Below, piece after piece: positions 47,771 to 58,039 of a stretch of 64,000 nucleotides of DNA. A model generated the notes under the pieces. That model was not told the origin of the DNA, did not search any database, and saw only the letters and a program-made list of their open reading frames with translations. Positions within the stretch are counted from its first letter, which is position 1. Each line of letters opens with the position of its first letter. This DNA is from Candidatus Metaruminococcus caecorum (GTDB lineage Bacteria > Bacillota > Clostridia > Oscillospirales > Ruminococcaceae): NCBI GenBank assembly GCA_904420045.1, contig CAJFTY010000028.1, positions 24,915 to 88,914 on the forward strand, read 5' to 3'. A program made the position numbers and the translations under genes.

Positions 47771-49012
47771 CTATTCTTTTCCCTGTTCCCGGGTTTCCAG
47801 CCCGATCCGGTCGATGTTTGCCGTGACGATGCTGTTGACCGTCACCTGGCTGAGCTGATCCGAAAAACGGCTGCGGTTCCTTTTCCAGGCGGCGGCGTCT
47901 TTCTGCCAGATCAGGTTCCCGAAATGCGCCACATCCGCCCCATATTCATATACGGCCTTGGATACGGCCTTGTTGCATTCCTGCTCCACAATCCGGCAGA
48001 GCATTTGTTCCATCGCCTGGTAGTCGTTCTCATTTAAAATCACCGAATCATCCATTAGTTCCACATCCCGGATCGCCGCGCTTAAATGAGAGCGAAGCTC
48101 GAAGGTGTACGGCGCCTGCACCGTCCGGCAGGCGAGATCGGTTTTGACTTTGTAGACCTCCACAGAAAACGAGCGAATCCGGTCGGTGGAAGCCACCATC
48201 ACCGTTTTGTTCACGTCGCCCCGCAGCCACATCAGGCCCCGGGTTTCTTCTTCGTCTAGGTAACCGGCGAGCTTGCCGTCCCGGAATACGGCGGTGCCGC
48301 TCATCTCAATCGACTGCACCTGCTCGGTTTCCCCCTGCTCGCCTCCTCCGGCGGGCCCGCCCTGCTGTTCTTCCCCAGACCCGCTCTGCTCCTTTTCCGG
48401 GTTAATGGCAATGGCAGGAATTACCACGTCGTCGGTTTGATTTTCCAGCGCCTTTACGATATCCAGATAGCTGACTTCGCTGATCTTCCCATTTTCCCGG
48501 GAGTTGTCCAGCATTTTTTCCAGCGCCTCCGCCGGGAGGATTCCCTGATTAATTCGGGTTTTCAAAATCTCCGATGCGCTCCCCTTTGCCACCAGCATCC
48601 CAGTGGTCAGGCGCGCCTGGTTGTTGGAATTAAAAAAGCTCACAATCCGCTTTAATCCGCTGCGCGCAGCGGACTCCCCCACGATCACCACCCGGTTGTG
48701 GCCGTAAAAGATGGTTTTCCCTTGTTTCAGGGTGGCGTTTTGCACCGCCTCGGTCATGGTTTTTCCCTGGCTCTCGATGATTTTGGCATTTTGAAGGCTG
48801 CCTTCCACTAAGGACTGCCCGCCGCTTCCATCTGGGCTATAGATTTGCAGTGAAACCTGAAACGAATCCTCTTTTTCATCATAGTCGATGCCGATTGCCT
48901 GAACAATCGCCCGCTCGTTTAACTCTACGGATTTTAAACACCCGCACAGGGTGCTAGTTCCGAAGATCAGCAGCAGAAGCAGCGCCAACCGAAGTGTGTT
49001 TGGTCGTTTCAT
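47771..49012 (-). CDS. Ger(x)C-family spore germination lipoprotein
   Basis: LCGCLKSVELNERAIVQAIGIDYDEKEDSFQVSLQIY. Confidence 0.92.
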   Translation of the reverse strand: MKRPNTLRLALLLLLIFGTSTLCGCLKSVELNERAIVQAIGIDYDEKEDSFQVSLQIYSPDGSGGQSLVEGSLQNAKIIESQGKTMTEAVQNATLKQGKTIFYGHNRVVIVGESAARSGLKRIVSFFNSNNQARLTTGMLVAKGSASEILKTRINQGILPAEALEKMLDNSRENGKISEVSYLDIVKALENQTDDVVIPAIAINPEKEQSGSGEEQQGGPAGGGEQGETEQVQSIEMSGTAVFRDGKLAGYLDEEETRGLMWLRGDVNKTVMVASTDRIRSFSVEVYKVKTDLACRTVQAPYTFELRSHLSAAIRDVELMDDSVILNENDYQAMEQMLCRIVEQECNKAVSKAVYEYGADVAHFGNLIWQKDAAAWKRNRSRFSDQLSQVTVNSIVTANIDRIGLETREQGKE

Positions 49013-50084
49013 GCTCGGCCCGTCCTTTCTTTATTTTCATTGCAGCCCCAATCAGCAATGGGAACACGATCACCAACAGAATCGATGGAATTCCGGAGGA
49101 AAACGCCCGGAACAGCCCGTCAAAAGCCGTCCTGCTGTAACAAAACGGCAGCACCAGCACAAACAGAAGCAGACAGCAGCCCACCGACACTGCTTTTTTG
49201 TGTTTTTCCGGAAACAGCATTTGCAGACACTCCACGCTTAAGAACAGATACAGGGCAATTTTAACCAACGCAATGGCTACCCACACCGTCATATGCAGCG
49301 CGTCCAGCCTCTGAAAAATGGAAAACTCCGCGGCTGAGGACAGGGTATAATACGGGAGCGTCTGGGTGGCGGAGTAATCCCCCAGCACGGTGAGAATCAA
49401 AAAAGCGATGATCTCCGATGTGACCACCAGCATACACAAAAACGCCAACACCCCTTTTTTCAAATTTCCCTTGATATGGGGCAGCAAAAGAAGCACCACC
49501 ACAAACTCGGCGTTGCGGGAAAATGCCTCGTAGGCCGAGGCCCCCACCTCTTTCCAGATGTTGTCCAGTGGGAGCTTCAGCTCCACCAGATCCACCTGAC
49601 CCAGTGAGGCAAACACAATGAATCCAAACGAGACAAGAAACGCTGCGAACACCACCGCTCCTGTCCGGGCGATTGCCTCCAGGCCCATACTGGAGGCGTA
49701 GACCGCCGCAATCCACATTGTGATGATAAAAAACAACGTAGACGACTGGGGAAAAATCGCGTTGGTCATAAAAAACTCAAAGTGGGCAAAGGTGCTAACC
49801 GCCGTCATCATGGTGTATACAAAATAGCACAGCGCGATCCCCACGCCCAGCCGCCTCCACACGCTTAACGACAACATCACCACGTTTTTGTCCCCGCTCA
49901 TGGAGTGAAGCCATAGCGCAGGCAGCAGCACCAGAATCCCGATCCCCAGCGAAAGCACCCAGGAGATCAGCACGGACACGCCTCCCGAACCCACCCCCAT
50001 CGCAGGGGCGTAGGTCATGGTGGAAAATATCCGGCAGATGTAAAGCAGCAGCACAAACTGCCAGACACTGATTTGTTTTTGCAT
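48954..50084 (-). CDS. Spore germination permease (GerAB/endospore germination permease)
   Basis: 10-TM protein in a gerA-type operon, overlaps the GerC gene. Confidence 0.9.
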   Translation of the reverse strand: MQKQISVWQFVLLLYICRIFSTMTYAPAMGVGSGGVSVLISWVLSLGIGILVLLPALWLHSMSGDKNVVMLSLSVWRRLGVGIALCYFVYTMMTAVSTFAHFEFFMTNAIFPQSSTLFFIITMWIAAVYASSMGLEAIARTGAVVFAAFLVSFGFIVFASLGQVDLVELKLPLDNIWKEVGASAYEAFSRNAEFVVVLLLLPHIKGNLKKGVLAFLCMLVVTSEIIAFLILTVLGDYSATQTLPYYTLSSAAEFSIFQRLDALHMTVWVAIALVKIALYLFLSVECLQMLFPEKHKKAVSVGCCLLLFVLVLPFCYSRTAFDGLFRAFSSGIPSILLVIVFPLLIGAAMKIKKGRAEHETTKHTSVGAASAADLRN

Positions 50085-50114
50085 GTTGGGTCTCCTTCCT
50101 TCGCCGGAAGCGGC

Positions 50115-51686
50115 TTATTGATCCAGATTTTCATGGATGTCCACACCGCTTAAATGTTGGATTTTCGCGCTGCGTTTTCCAAGCTTTTTCCATCCGGCCC
50201 GGTAAAATACATCTCGCTGTGCGCGAAGGCTGAACGGCGATATGGGCGCGGTGTATGGCACCCCAAAGTTATTAAGCCTCGTCATGTTAAACAACACCAA
50301 GGTAAGCCCCAGCGTGATGCCGTACAGCCCTGTGGTTCCCCCAAGGATGATAAAAGCAAACCGCAGGATCGCCACCGGCTCGTAAATTGAGGGCACCACA
50401 AAAGAGCTGATGGCGGTCAGCGCCACCACCATCACCATGGGCGCGCCGATGAGCCCCGCAGTCACCGCTGCGTCTCCGATGACCAGAGCGCCTACAATAC
50501 TCACCGCGTGTCCGATTGGACGGGGCAGCCGCAGCCCCGCCTCCCGCATGACTTCATAGATAAAGTGTATCAAAAGGGCTTCCAATACTAAAGGAAGCGG
50601 AGTAGTCTCCTCCGCCGAGGCGATGTTGTACAAAAGCGCATGGGGAAACAGCTCTGGATGGAAGGTGCCCACCCCCACATATACCCCGGGAAGCAGGATG
50701 GTGAAGAAAAACGAGACATACTTTAAAATCCGGATAAACGTGGTGTAATAGGGCCGGTGGCAGTAGTCGTCCAGGCTCTGAAAATTCTCGCTGAACAGGT
50801 AGGGAACGATCAGCGCAAAAGGAGTTCCGTCCACCAACACGGCGATCCGGCCCTCGTTGATCTTGGCGCACAGGGTATCCGGCCGCTCGGTGGTGCCCAC
50901 GTCGGAAAACAGCGACAACGGCTTTCCCTCCAAAAACGGCTGGATATACCCGGACTCCAGCACCACGTCCAGCTTGATCTGCTTGAGCTTACGGCGGATA
51001 TCCCGCAAAAGCTTGGGATCCACAATGTCGGTCATATACACCATGCACACGTCGGTGCGGCTTTCGCTCCCAAGCTGAAACAGCTCGAATTTCAGCTTGG
51101 GGGATTTGATCCTGCGCCGCACCATGGACAGGTTGATGCGGATGGGCTCGGTGAATCCCTCCCGGGAACCCCGGACGTTGACCTCGTTGGAGGGTTCAGA
51201 CACCGACCGGAACGAAAACCCCTGCACACCGATGGCTACGCCCTTGTCCATCCCATCTATGAGGATGACCGCAAAGCCGGACATCAAAAATGTAAAAATT
51301 TCGTCGGTGGTGTACACGTCGTTTACGTCCATGCCAATGACGGTCTGGGTGCGGATATAGTCATACATCTCCTGAGGGGTTTTCACCCCCCGGTTTGCCG
51401 CTTCGGACAAAGGCGGCAGGATCATTTTGGACAGGGTGGCAAGGCTGATCAGGCCCTCCATGGCCATCATGCTCATGGGGATGGAGGCAAAGGTCACCTC
51501 CCTGGCCATAAAGTCCGACGTGTTGCGGCATTTTTCCCGCAGGGTGACCATGTTGTCCAAAAGGTTGTCCGACAGTTTTTTGGCGGTTTCGGCCTCTTCG
51601 GGCGGTTCCTCTGCGTTCGCGCCAAACGCGGCGGACATTTTATTTTTAAAGTAATGGTACATTCCTTTTCCCAACGCTGCAACCAT
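50115..51686 (-). CDS. GerA-family spore germination protein
   Basis: RGSREGFTEPIRINLSMVRRRIKSPKLKFE, SDVGTTERPDTLCAKINEGRIAVLVDGTPFALIVPYLF. Confidence 0.94.
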   Translation of the reverse strand: MVAALGKGMYHYFKNKMSAAFGANAEEPPEEAETAKKLSDNLLDNMVTLREKCRNTSDFMAREVTFASIPMSMMAMEGLISLATLSKMILPPLSEAANRGVKTPQEMYDYIRTQTVIGMDVNDVYTTDEIFTFLMSGFAVILIDGMDKGVAIGVQGFSFRSVSEPSNEVNVRGSREGFTEPIRINLSMVRRRIKSPKLKFELFQLGSESRTDVCMVYMTDIVDPKLLRDIRRKLKQIKLDVVLESGYIQPFLEGKPLSLFSDVGTTERPDTLCAKINEGRIAVLVDGTPFALIVPYLFSENFQSLDDYCHRPYYTTFIRILKYVSFFFTILLPGVYVGVGTFHPELFPHALLYNIASAEETTPLPLVLEALLIHFIYEVMREAGLRLPRPIGHAVSIVGALVIGDAAVTAGLIGAPMVMVVALTAISSFVVPSIYEPVAILRFAFIILGGTTGLYGITLGLTLVLFNMTRLNNFGVPYTAPISPFSLRAQRDVFYRAGWKKLGKRSAKIQHLSGVDIHENLDQ

Positions 51687-51891
51687 CCTTTCCGGTAATC
51701 GGGTTTACCCAAATTATTGCCGGAACGTTCAGCAAAAATTCACAGCATTTGAAAAGGCAGTCCTTTTGCCGGCTCACAGTGGATATTCTGTCGGTGTCCC
51801 GCAAATACTAGCAAAAATAAAAGAAAACCGCCCTTCAAACGCATGCTTTTATTGTTTCGTTGTTTTAAATTCCACGAACAGGGGTGACGCT

Positions 51892-52569
51892 ATGCTGATC
51901 GTCTTTATCCGCGCCATTTTGCTGTATCTTTTAATCATCTTTGCCCTGCGGCTGATGGGCAAGCGCCAGATTGGCGAGCTCCAGCCGTCGGAGCTTTCCA
52001 TCACCATTTTGATCTCCAACATGGCGACTCTGCCCATTGAGGACAGCAACATCCCCATGCTGATGGGCGCCATCCCCATTCTGGCGCTGGTGGGATTTGA
52101 GCTTTTGCTTTCCGCCGCAACTTTAAAAAGCAAACGGCTTCGCAAGGTGATATCCGGAAATCCCGTCATCGTAGTACGGGAGGGAGAAATCGACCAGAAG
52201 GAATTAAAACGCCTGCGGTTTTCCATCGACGATTTAATGGAAGCCCTGCGGGAAAACGGGATTTTTGATATCCGGGAGGTCCACTACGCCGTAGTGGAAA
52301 CCACTGGCCAGGTCAGCGTGCTGCAAAAATTCCACTCCCAGCCGGTCACCCCTAAAATGCTGGATTTAAAAGGGCAGAATGAAGCTCCGCCAGTGGTGGT
52401 AATCAGCGACGGAGTGGTGATCGAGGACTCGTTAAACGCCTATCATCTGGGAAAAGACTGGCTGTACAAAACAGTGGAAGAGCAAGGATATCAGATCAAA
52501 GACCTGTTTTTAATGACGGCGGATAAAAACGGGCAGACCTATCTAGTCCCCAAATCCGCCAAGGCATGA
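51892..52569 (+). CDS. DUF421 (YetF-like) membrane protein
   Basis: RLMGKRQIGELQPSELSITILISNMATLPIEDSNIP. Confidence 0.9.
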   Translation: MLIVFIRAILLYLLIIFALRLMGKRQIGELQPSELSITILISNMATLPIEDSNIPMLMGAIPILALVGFELLLSAATLKSKRLRKVISGNPVIVVREGEIDQKELKRLRFSIDDLMEALRENGIFDIREVHYAVVETTGQVSVLQKFHSQPVTPKMLDLKGQNEAPPVVVISDGVVIEDSLNAYHLGKDWLYKTVEEQGYQIKDLFLMTADKNGQTYLVPKSAKA

Positions 52570-52596
52570 TCCCAGCGGCAGCCGGAAAGGAGGCAA

Positions 52597-52983
52597 TTGT
52601 CTTTGAAACGTTCCATCACCATTCTTGTGATCCTGGCCGGGATCATCGCCCTGAGCGTCGGCAGCCTGCTATATTTAAAACAGGTGGACGCGGAAATATC
52701 CGGACTTTTAAACGCCTCCTGCCAGTCGGTGGAGCAGGGGGACTTTTCCCATGCTGCAAAGCTTGCAGAACAGACGCAGGAAAAATGGGAACACCATGAA
52801 ACCTATCTGAGTATTTTTGTCCGCCACAATGACCTAGACGAAATGACTGAGGTGGTGGCGGAGCTAAAAGATTACGCCGAGCAAAAAGACGCCGCCATGT
52901 TCTGCGCGTCGGCAGACAAGGCGGCGTCTTTGATCCGGCATATTTATGAAAGCGAACTGCCCACCGTCAAAAATTTCTTTTGA
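52597..52983 (+). CDS. DUF4363 family protein (TTG start)
   Basis: Single TM plus small helical domain, directly downstream of DUF421 as commonly seen. Confidence 0.8.
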   Translation: MSLKRSITILVILAGIIALSVGSLLYLKQVDAEISGLLNASCQSVEQGDFSHAAKLAEQTQEKWEHHETYLSIFVRHNDLDEMTEVVAELKDYAEQKDAAMFCASADKAASLIRHIYESELPTVKNFF

Positions 52984-53002
52984 CGGTGGGCAGTAGGTGG
53001 TT

Positions 53003-53455
53003 TTATCGTTTTTTTTGCAGGTATTTCAGCTCGTTCATAAACTCGTCCAGGCTGCGGAAATCCCGGTACACCGAGGTGAATCGAACATACGCCACCAGGT
53101 CGATGTCCCGCAGCTTTTGCATGGCCATTTCACCGATCCGGGTGGACTCCACTTCCTTTTCAAAGCTGTTGGCAAATGCGTATTCGATCTCGTCCACGGT
53201 TTTTTCTAAGGTTTCAATGGAAACCGGACGCTTTTTACAGGCCCGCAGAAGGCCGTTTAAAAGCTTTTCACGGTCGAACGGCTGACGGGAACGGTCTTTT
53301 TTGATGACCATAAGAGGGGTGGTTTCAATAATTTCGTAGGTGGTAAAACGCCGCTGGCAGGTCAGGCATTCTCTTCTGCGGCGGATCTTTTCACGTTCCG
53401 CTGGACGAGAGTCCACAACCTTGCTTTCACTGGCGCCGCAAAACGGACAATTCAT
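53003..53455 (-). CDS. nrdR: Transcriptional repressor NrdR
   Basis: [41 protein letters not shown]. Confidence 0.97.
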   Translation of the reverse strand: MNCPFCGASESKVVDSRPAEREKIRRRRECLTCQRRFTTYEIIETTPLMVIKKDRSRQPFDREKLLNGLLRACKKRPVSIETLEKTVDEIEYAFANSFEKEVESTRIGEMAMQKLRDIDLVAYVRFTSVYRDFRSLDEFMNELKYLQKKR

Positions 53456-53757
53456 AGGATGTTCCCCTTTTTTGCAGCTCCCCGCGATTCGCCGGACGGG
53501 CGCTGCATCGTTTCTTTTTTCTGTAAAAAACCGCATTGGTTTACAGTGTTATTGTACCATTTTTTTGAAAACAGAGCAATTGTTTTTTCAAAATTCCCCT
53601 GAAAAAAACGCCCAAAAGCGGAAAAGACTGCCCGTATTCTTTCACAAAACGGAAAACCTGTTTATTTTCTTGACAAAATGCAATATAATAGAAGTATATG
53701 GAATTTTAAACGAAACAATTTGCTCCCCTATTTTTATTGTGAAAGGACATCAAGCAT

Positions 53758-55131
53758 ATGACGGCTGTTTTATCCGATGATCTTTTAAAAGATAAAAAAC
53801 ACATCCATTTTATCGGCATCGGCGGGTCGGGAATGTTTCCGCTGGCCCAGATCCTCCACGAGGAAGGATATTATCTGACTGGAAGCGACAACAACGAAAC
53901 CGATACCCTTGCCTTGGTGCGGAAACTGGGCATCCCCGTCACCTTGGGACAGGCCGCCGAAAATATTAAAGGCGCGGATTTAATCGTTCACACCGCCGCC
54001 ATCATGGACGACAACCCGGAGCTGATCGCCGCCAGAGCATCCGGTGTTCCTGTGCTGGAGCGCAGCGAGATGCTGGGGATCATCACCCGGGAATATTCCG
54101 ACTGCATCTGTGTGAGCGGCACCCACGGGAAAACCACCGTCAGCGCCATGCTCACCCAGATTCTGCTGGACGCAAAGATGGATCCCACTGCCGTCATCGG
54201 CGGCAAGCTAAAAAAAATCGGCGGCAACGGCCGGGTGGGCAAAACTGAGCTCATGGTCTGCGAGGCCTGCGAATTTGTGGACACTTTTTTAAAGCTGGCG
54301 CCGGATATCTCGGTGATCTTAAACATCGATGCGGATCATCTGGACTACTTTAAAACGGTGGACAATATTATTAAATCCTTCCGCAAGTTCTGCGATATGA
54401 CCACCAAGTGCATCATTGTCAACGGAGACGACAAAAACTCCATGAAGGCGGTGGAGGGCCAGCAAAAAGAGCTCATCACCTTCGGCCTGGGATCGTCCAA
54501 CGACTACTACCCCGCGAATATCCGGCACCAGGGCGGTGCGCAGACCACCTTTGACCTGATGCATCGGGGAGAAAAACTCGCCGGAATTACCCTGAATATC
54601 CCTGGTGACCACAATATCTTAAACGCAGTGGCGGCCTGCGCCGCCGCCATCAAGGCGGGGGCTTCGCCGGAGCAGATCGCCGCGTCCATCCCCCAGTTTA
54701 CCGGGGCGGGACGCCGGTTTGAGATTTTGGGCAACGTGGGGGGCGTGACCATCGCGGACGACTACGCCCACCACCCGGCAGAATTAACCGCCACCCTGAC
54801 CGCCGCCACAAACATGGGGTTCAAGAAAGTCTGGGCGGTATTCCAGCCGTTCACCTACTCCCGCACCGCCATGCTGCTGGACGACTTTGCGAAGGCCCTG
54901 TCCATCGCCGACCGGGTGGTGCTCAGCGAAATTATGGGCTCCCGGGAGAAAAACACCTACAACATCTACTCCCGGGATCTGGCGGACAAAATCGACGGCT
55001 GCGTGTGGTTTGACACCTTCCAGGAGATTAGCGATTATGTGATGGCAAGGGCCGAAGAAGGCGATCTTGTGATTACCCTGGGCTGCGGCGACATTTACAA
55101 AGCTGCCAAGCTGATGCTAAAGCACGAATAG
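53758..55131 (+). CDS. murC: UDP-N-acetylmuramate--L-alanine ligase
   Basis: HFIGIGGSGMFPLAQIL, CVSGTHGKTTVSAML, DDYAHHPAEL. Confidence 0.96.
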   Translation: MTAVLSDDLLKDKKHIHFIGIGGSGMFPLAQILHEEGYYLTGSDNNETDTLALVRKLGIPVTLGQAAENIKGADLIVHTAAIMDDNPELIAARASGVPVLERSEMLGIITREYSDCICVSGTHGKTTVSAMLTQILLDAKMDPTAVIGGKLKKIGGNGRVGKTELMVCEACEFVDTFLKLAPDISVILNIDADHLDYFKTVDNIIKSFRKFCDMTTKCIIVNGDDKNSMKAVEGQQKELITFGLGSSNDYYPANIRHQGGAQTTFDLMHRGEKLAGITLNIPGDHNILNAVAACAAAIKAGASPEQIAASIPQFTGAGRRFEILGNVGGVTIADDYAHHPAELTATLTAATNMGFKKVWAVFQPFTYSRTAMLLDDFAKALSIADRVVLSEIMGSREKNTYNIYSRDLADKIDGCVWFDTFQEISDYVMARAEEGDLVITLGCGDIYKAAKLMLKHE

Positions 55132-55140
55132 ATAGTAAGC

Positions 55141-55174
55141 AAAAACCTCCCCGGCATAGCCGGGGAGGTTTTTT
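55141..55174 (+). terminator. Intrinsic terminator
   Basis: AAAAACCTCCCCGGC-ata-GCCGGGGAGGTTTTTT. Confidence 0.8.
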
Positions 55175-55205
55175 GTGTGCCGAATGAACGTGCGGCAATG
55201 CCCGT

Positions 55206-55892
55206 TTATTCCCCCAGAGCGTCCAGGATTCCGGACACGGTGGGAGTTTTTACTTCCAGCGCATATTCCCGCTCGTGAATGTGCTCCAGATAGTGGGCGT
55301 CGGAGTTGGTAATCGTTTTCCCCTGAAACCCGCAGTCAAAGGGCGGATGTTTCACTTCGATGCAGGAAAAGCCGTACTCCGGAGGAATATAGCCCAGGTT
55401 GGAGAGGATGGAATAGGCGTTTTTATCCACATGGGCGGGGATCACAAGACCTCCGCATTCCCGCACCAGGGGAAGCAGCCTGTCGATGCCCAAATCCAGG
55501 GCGTTGATGAGAAGCTTTTTTTCCTCCCCGATTGGATGGTCCTCCTCGTCCAGGATCACCTGGCGGCCAAAAATCTCCGGATCGTTGGGGATGTCCGGCA
55601 GGTGGGATTCCAACAACTCCGAGCAGGACAAAGCGCCCTCCAGCGTCTGGAACAGGCAGAGCAGGTGGACCTCCTCCGCGGAGCAAGCCTCGATGGCGGG
55701 AACAAGCAGCAGCCCGTTTTGTTCCGCCAGCTTCGCCGTCGCCGGGAGATTTTTGGCGGAGTTGTGATCGCTGACCGCGATGGCGTCCAGCTCCAAAAGC
55801 TTCGCCATGTTCACGATGTTGTTAGGGGTCATGTCCATATCCCCACAGGGGGACAGGCAGGAATGAATGTGCAAATCATAAAACAGTTTCAT
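55206..55892 (-). CDS. PHP-domain phosphoesterase
   Basis: YDLHIHSCLSPCGDMDMTP, AVSDHNSAKN, VIPAHVDK, TNSDAHYLEHI. Confidence 0.9.
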   Translation of the reverse strand: MKLFYDLHIHSCLSPCGDMDMTPNNIVNMAKLLELDAIAVSDHNSAKNLPATAKLAEQNGLLLVPAIEACSAEEVHLLCLFQTLEGALSCSELLESHLPDIPNDPEIFGRQVILDEEDHPIGEEKKLLINALDLGIDRLLPLVRECGGLVIPAHVDKNAYSILSNLGYIPPEYGFSCIEVKHPPFDCGFQGKTITNSDAHYLEHIHEREYALEVKTPTVSGILDALGE

Positions 55893-56227
55893 GACTGCTC
55901 CATCTGCTTTTGCACCGCCAGGGCGGTTTCAAAAGTAGGCCGGTCGGTTTTCAGCACACAGACGTTTTGCGCCCGGGCCTTTTCCAGAGCGGTGTCATCT
56001 AAGCTCATTCCCTCGGACAGCACCACGCAGGCCACGTCCGCCAGCACCGCTACCGCCACCGTGTTCACATTGGCCATCACGGTGATCCAGCAGTCGTCCG
56101 CCTTGGCCCGGCCCATGACAATGCTTAAAAGATCGCAGCAGTAGATCCCCGCGATTTCCCGGGAAGCGCCCTCCCCTTCATGAACAACTTTAAACCCCAG
56201 TTTACCGGCCATCTCAATCGGCGTCAT
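55889..56227 (-). CDS. DRTGG-domain protein
   Basis: 112 aa, GIYCCDLLSIVMGRAKADDCWITVMANVNTVAVAVLADVACVVLSEG. Confidence 0.8.
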   Translation of the reverse strand: MTPIEMAGKLGFKVVHEGEGASREIAGIYCCDLLSIVMGRAKADDCWITVMANVNTVAVAVLADVACVVLSEGMSLDDTALEKARAQNVCVLKTDRPTFETALAVQKQMEQS

Positions 56228-57560
56228 CGGAATCCTCCTTTTCCCCGCCGGCGCTGTTTTTCAAATAAGAGGGCGGGATCAAGCCCTCCAGCCGGTGGAG
56301 CTCGCTGAACAGCGAGGTCATATTTTCCTTGAATTTAAAAATGCAGTCGTCCGGCGAGGCGCTGCCCCGCACCACATCCTCCGCCAGCGCTTTGCAGGAA
56401 GGCGCGCCGCAGGATCCACAGTCCAGTCCGGGCAGAGAACGTTCGATCTCCTCCATCTGCTCTAGTTTGGAAAGCGCCCGGCCCATATCCGGGTCTAATT
56501 TGAGCACCGGGGCGTATTCCAGCGGAACATCCCACCGGGCCTCAGGGGGAATGTCCTCCACGTGGTTTAAGGACACCGGCAGATACTTTCGCAGGCGTTT
56601 AAGCTTAGTGCGGGCGATGTACGGGTTCTCCACCGTGAGCACCCCGCCCACGCAACCCGCGTTGCAGGCGTTTAGCTCGATAAAGTCCAGATTGCCGAAC
56701 TTTTCATCCTCCAGATCTTCCAACACCTTGATGACGTTTTCGATCCCGTCCGCCGCCAGGTAGTTGTCGTTTAAAAGAGCGGAGGCCTCCCCGGTGCTGC
56801 TGCCCCAGTTGACGCCGATTTTTCCCGCCGAAGAAAGCTCTTTGGGTTCTTTGACCTGCTTCATATGGTGCAGAAGCTTTGGATACACCTCGCTGATGGC
56901 CACCACGGCGGACACCTGAGATTCCCCTGTGCCCAGGGGCATTTTGGAAGCCGTCACCTTGGCGGCGCATGGGGAGATAAACACCGCCCCGATCTTTTCG
57001 GGGGAAAGCCCTGTCTTTTCCGCCGCCTCCCGCTTGGCCAGCCGGGCGGCCACTTCCACCGGGGCGTTTAAGGGCAGCACGTTGTCCACAAGCCCCGGAA
57101 ACCGCACCCGGATGAGCCTTGTCACCGCCGGACAGGCCGAACTGATGATCGGCTTTTTTAAATTTCCCTGGGCCATCAGCCGGCGGGTGCTGTCGGACAC
57201 CATCTCCGCCGCCCGTGCCACCTCATACACATCGTCGAATCCCAGCATGATAAGGGCGTTTAAGACGATGTCCACGTCATCCAGGTTGTTAAACTGGGCG
57301 TACAGCGCAGGAGCCGGCAGGGCGACGCAGTATTCATACCGGCCAAGCACATCCTCCAAATGATCGTAAATGGGCTTTTTGGCGTGGTGCGGACAGACCC
57401 GGATGCATTCCCCGCAGTCGATGCACCGCTCCTTGATAATAAAGGCTTTTTTGTTCCGGACCCGAATGGCCTCGGTAGGACAGCGCTTGATGCAGTTGGT
57501 GCAGCCCATGCACTTGTCTTTGTCAAGCGTAACCGAGTGGAAAAACTCCTCCACCGGCAC
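56214..57560 (-). CDS. [FeFe]-hydrogenase-like Fe-S protein, putative sensory/regulatory (4Fe-4S, hydrogenase-like core, C-terminal FeS domain)
   Basis: CMGCTNCIKRCP and CIDCGECIRVCP; hydrogenase-like loops SSACPAV, SPCAAKV, NACNAGCVGGV; C-terminal LDCGSCGAPSCKALAEDVVRG; GTG start assumed. Confidence 0.8.
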   Translation of the reverse strand: MPVEEFFHSVTLDKDKCMGCTNCIKRCPTEAIRVRNKKAFIIKERCIDCGECIRVCPHHAKKPIYDHLEDVLGRYEYCVALPAPALYAQFNNLDDVDIVLNALIMLGFDDVYEVARAAEMVSDSTRRLMAQGNLKKPIISSACPAVTRLIRVRFPGLVDNVLPLNAPVEVAARLAKREAAEKTGLSPEKIGAVFISPCAAKVTASKMPLGTGESQVSAVVAISEVYPKLLHHMKQVKEPKELSSAGKIGVNWGSSTGEASALLNDNYLAADGIENVIKVLEDLEDEKFGNLDFIELNACNAGCVGGVLTVENPYIARTKLKRLRKYLPVSLNHVEDIPPEARWDVPLEYAPVLKLDPDMGRALSKLEQMEEIERSLPGLDCGSCGAPSCKALAEDVVRGSASPDDCIFKFKENMTSLFSELHRLEGLIPPSYLKNSAGGEKEDSDDAD

Positions 57561-57607
57561 TGCCCCCTTTCTTTGACGTAATCCGTGGGAGCGCGGGAGG
57601 GCCCCGC

Positions 57608-58033
57608 TCAATGAATCTGCACGGTCATGCGCACAATGGTTCCCACCCCCACTGTGCTTTGAATATCCATTTCATCGGAGCACTTTTTCATATTGGGCAG
57701 CCCCATACCCGCGCCGAACCCCAGCGAGCGCACCTCGTCCGGGGCGGTGGAATATCCTTCCTGCATGGCGAGTTCGATGTTCTCAATGCCCTTGCCCCGG
57801 TCGGCGAGCTCCATGCGGATTTCCTGGGGCGTGACCTCCACGGTGATTACGCCGCCCTGGGCGTGGATGACCATGTTGATCTCCCCTTCATACAGGGCGA
57901 TGGCCACCTTGCGCACCGCCTCGGGAGGGACCCCCATCTGCTTGAGGGTCTTTTTCACGGCGGCAGAGGCCTCCCCCGCCCGGGTGAAGTCGTCGCCGTC
58001 CACCTCGTACCGCAATTTCAACACGTTTTCCAT
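57608..58033 (-). CDS. Anti-sigma-factor-like ATP-binding protein (HATPase fold)
   Basis: ALYEGEINMVIHAQGG, RGKGIENIELAMQEG, LGFGAGMGLPNMKKCSDEM. Confidence 0.88.
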   Translation of the reverse strand: MENVLKLRYEVDGDDFTRAGEASAAVKKTLKQMGVPPEAVRKVAIALYEGEINMVIHAQGGVITVEVTPQEIRMELADRGKGIENIELAMQEGYSTAPDEVRSLGFGAGMGLPNMKKCSDEMDIQSTVGVGTIVRMTVQIH

Positions 58034-58039
58034 GAGAGG

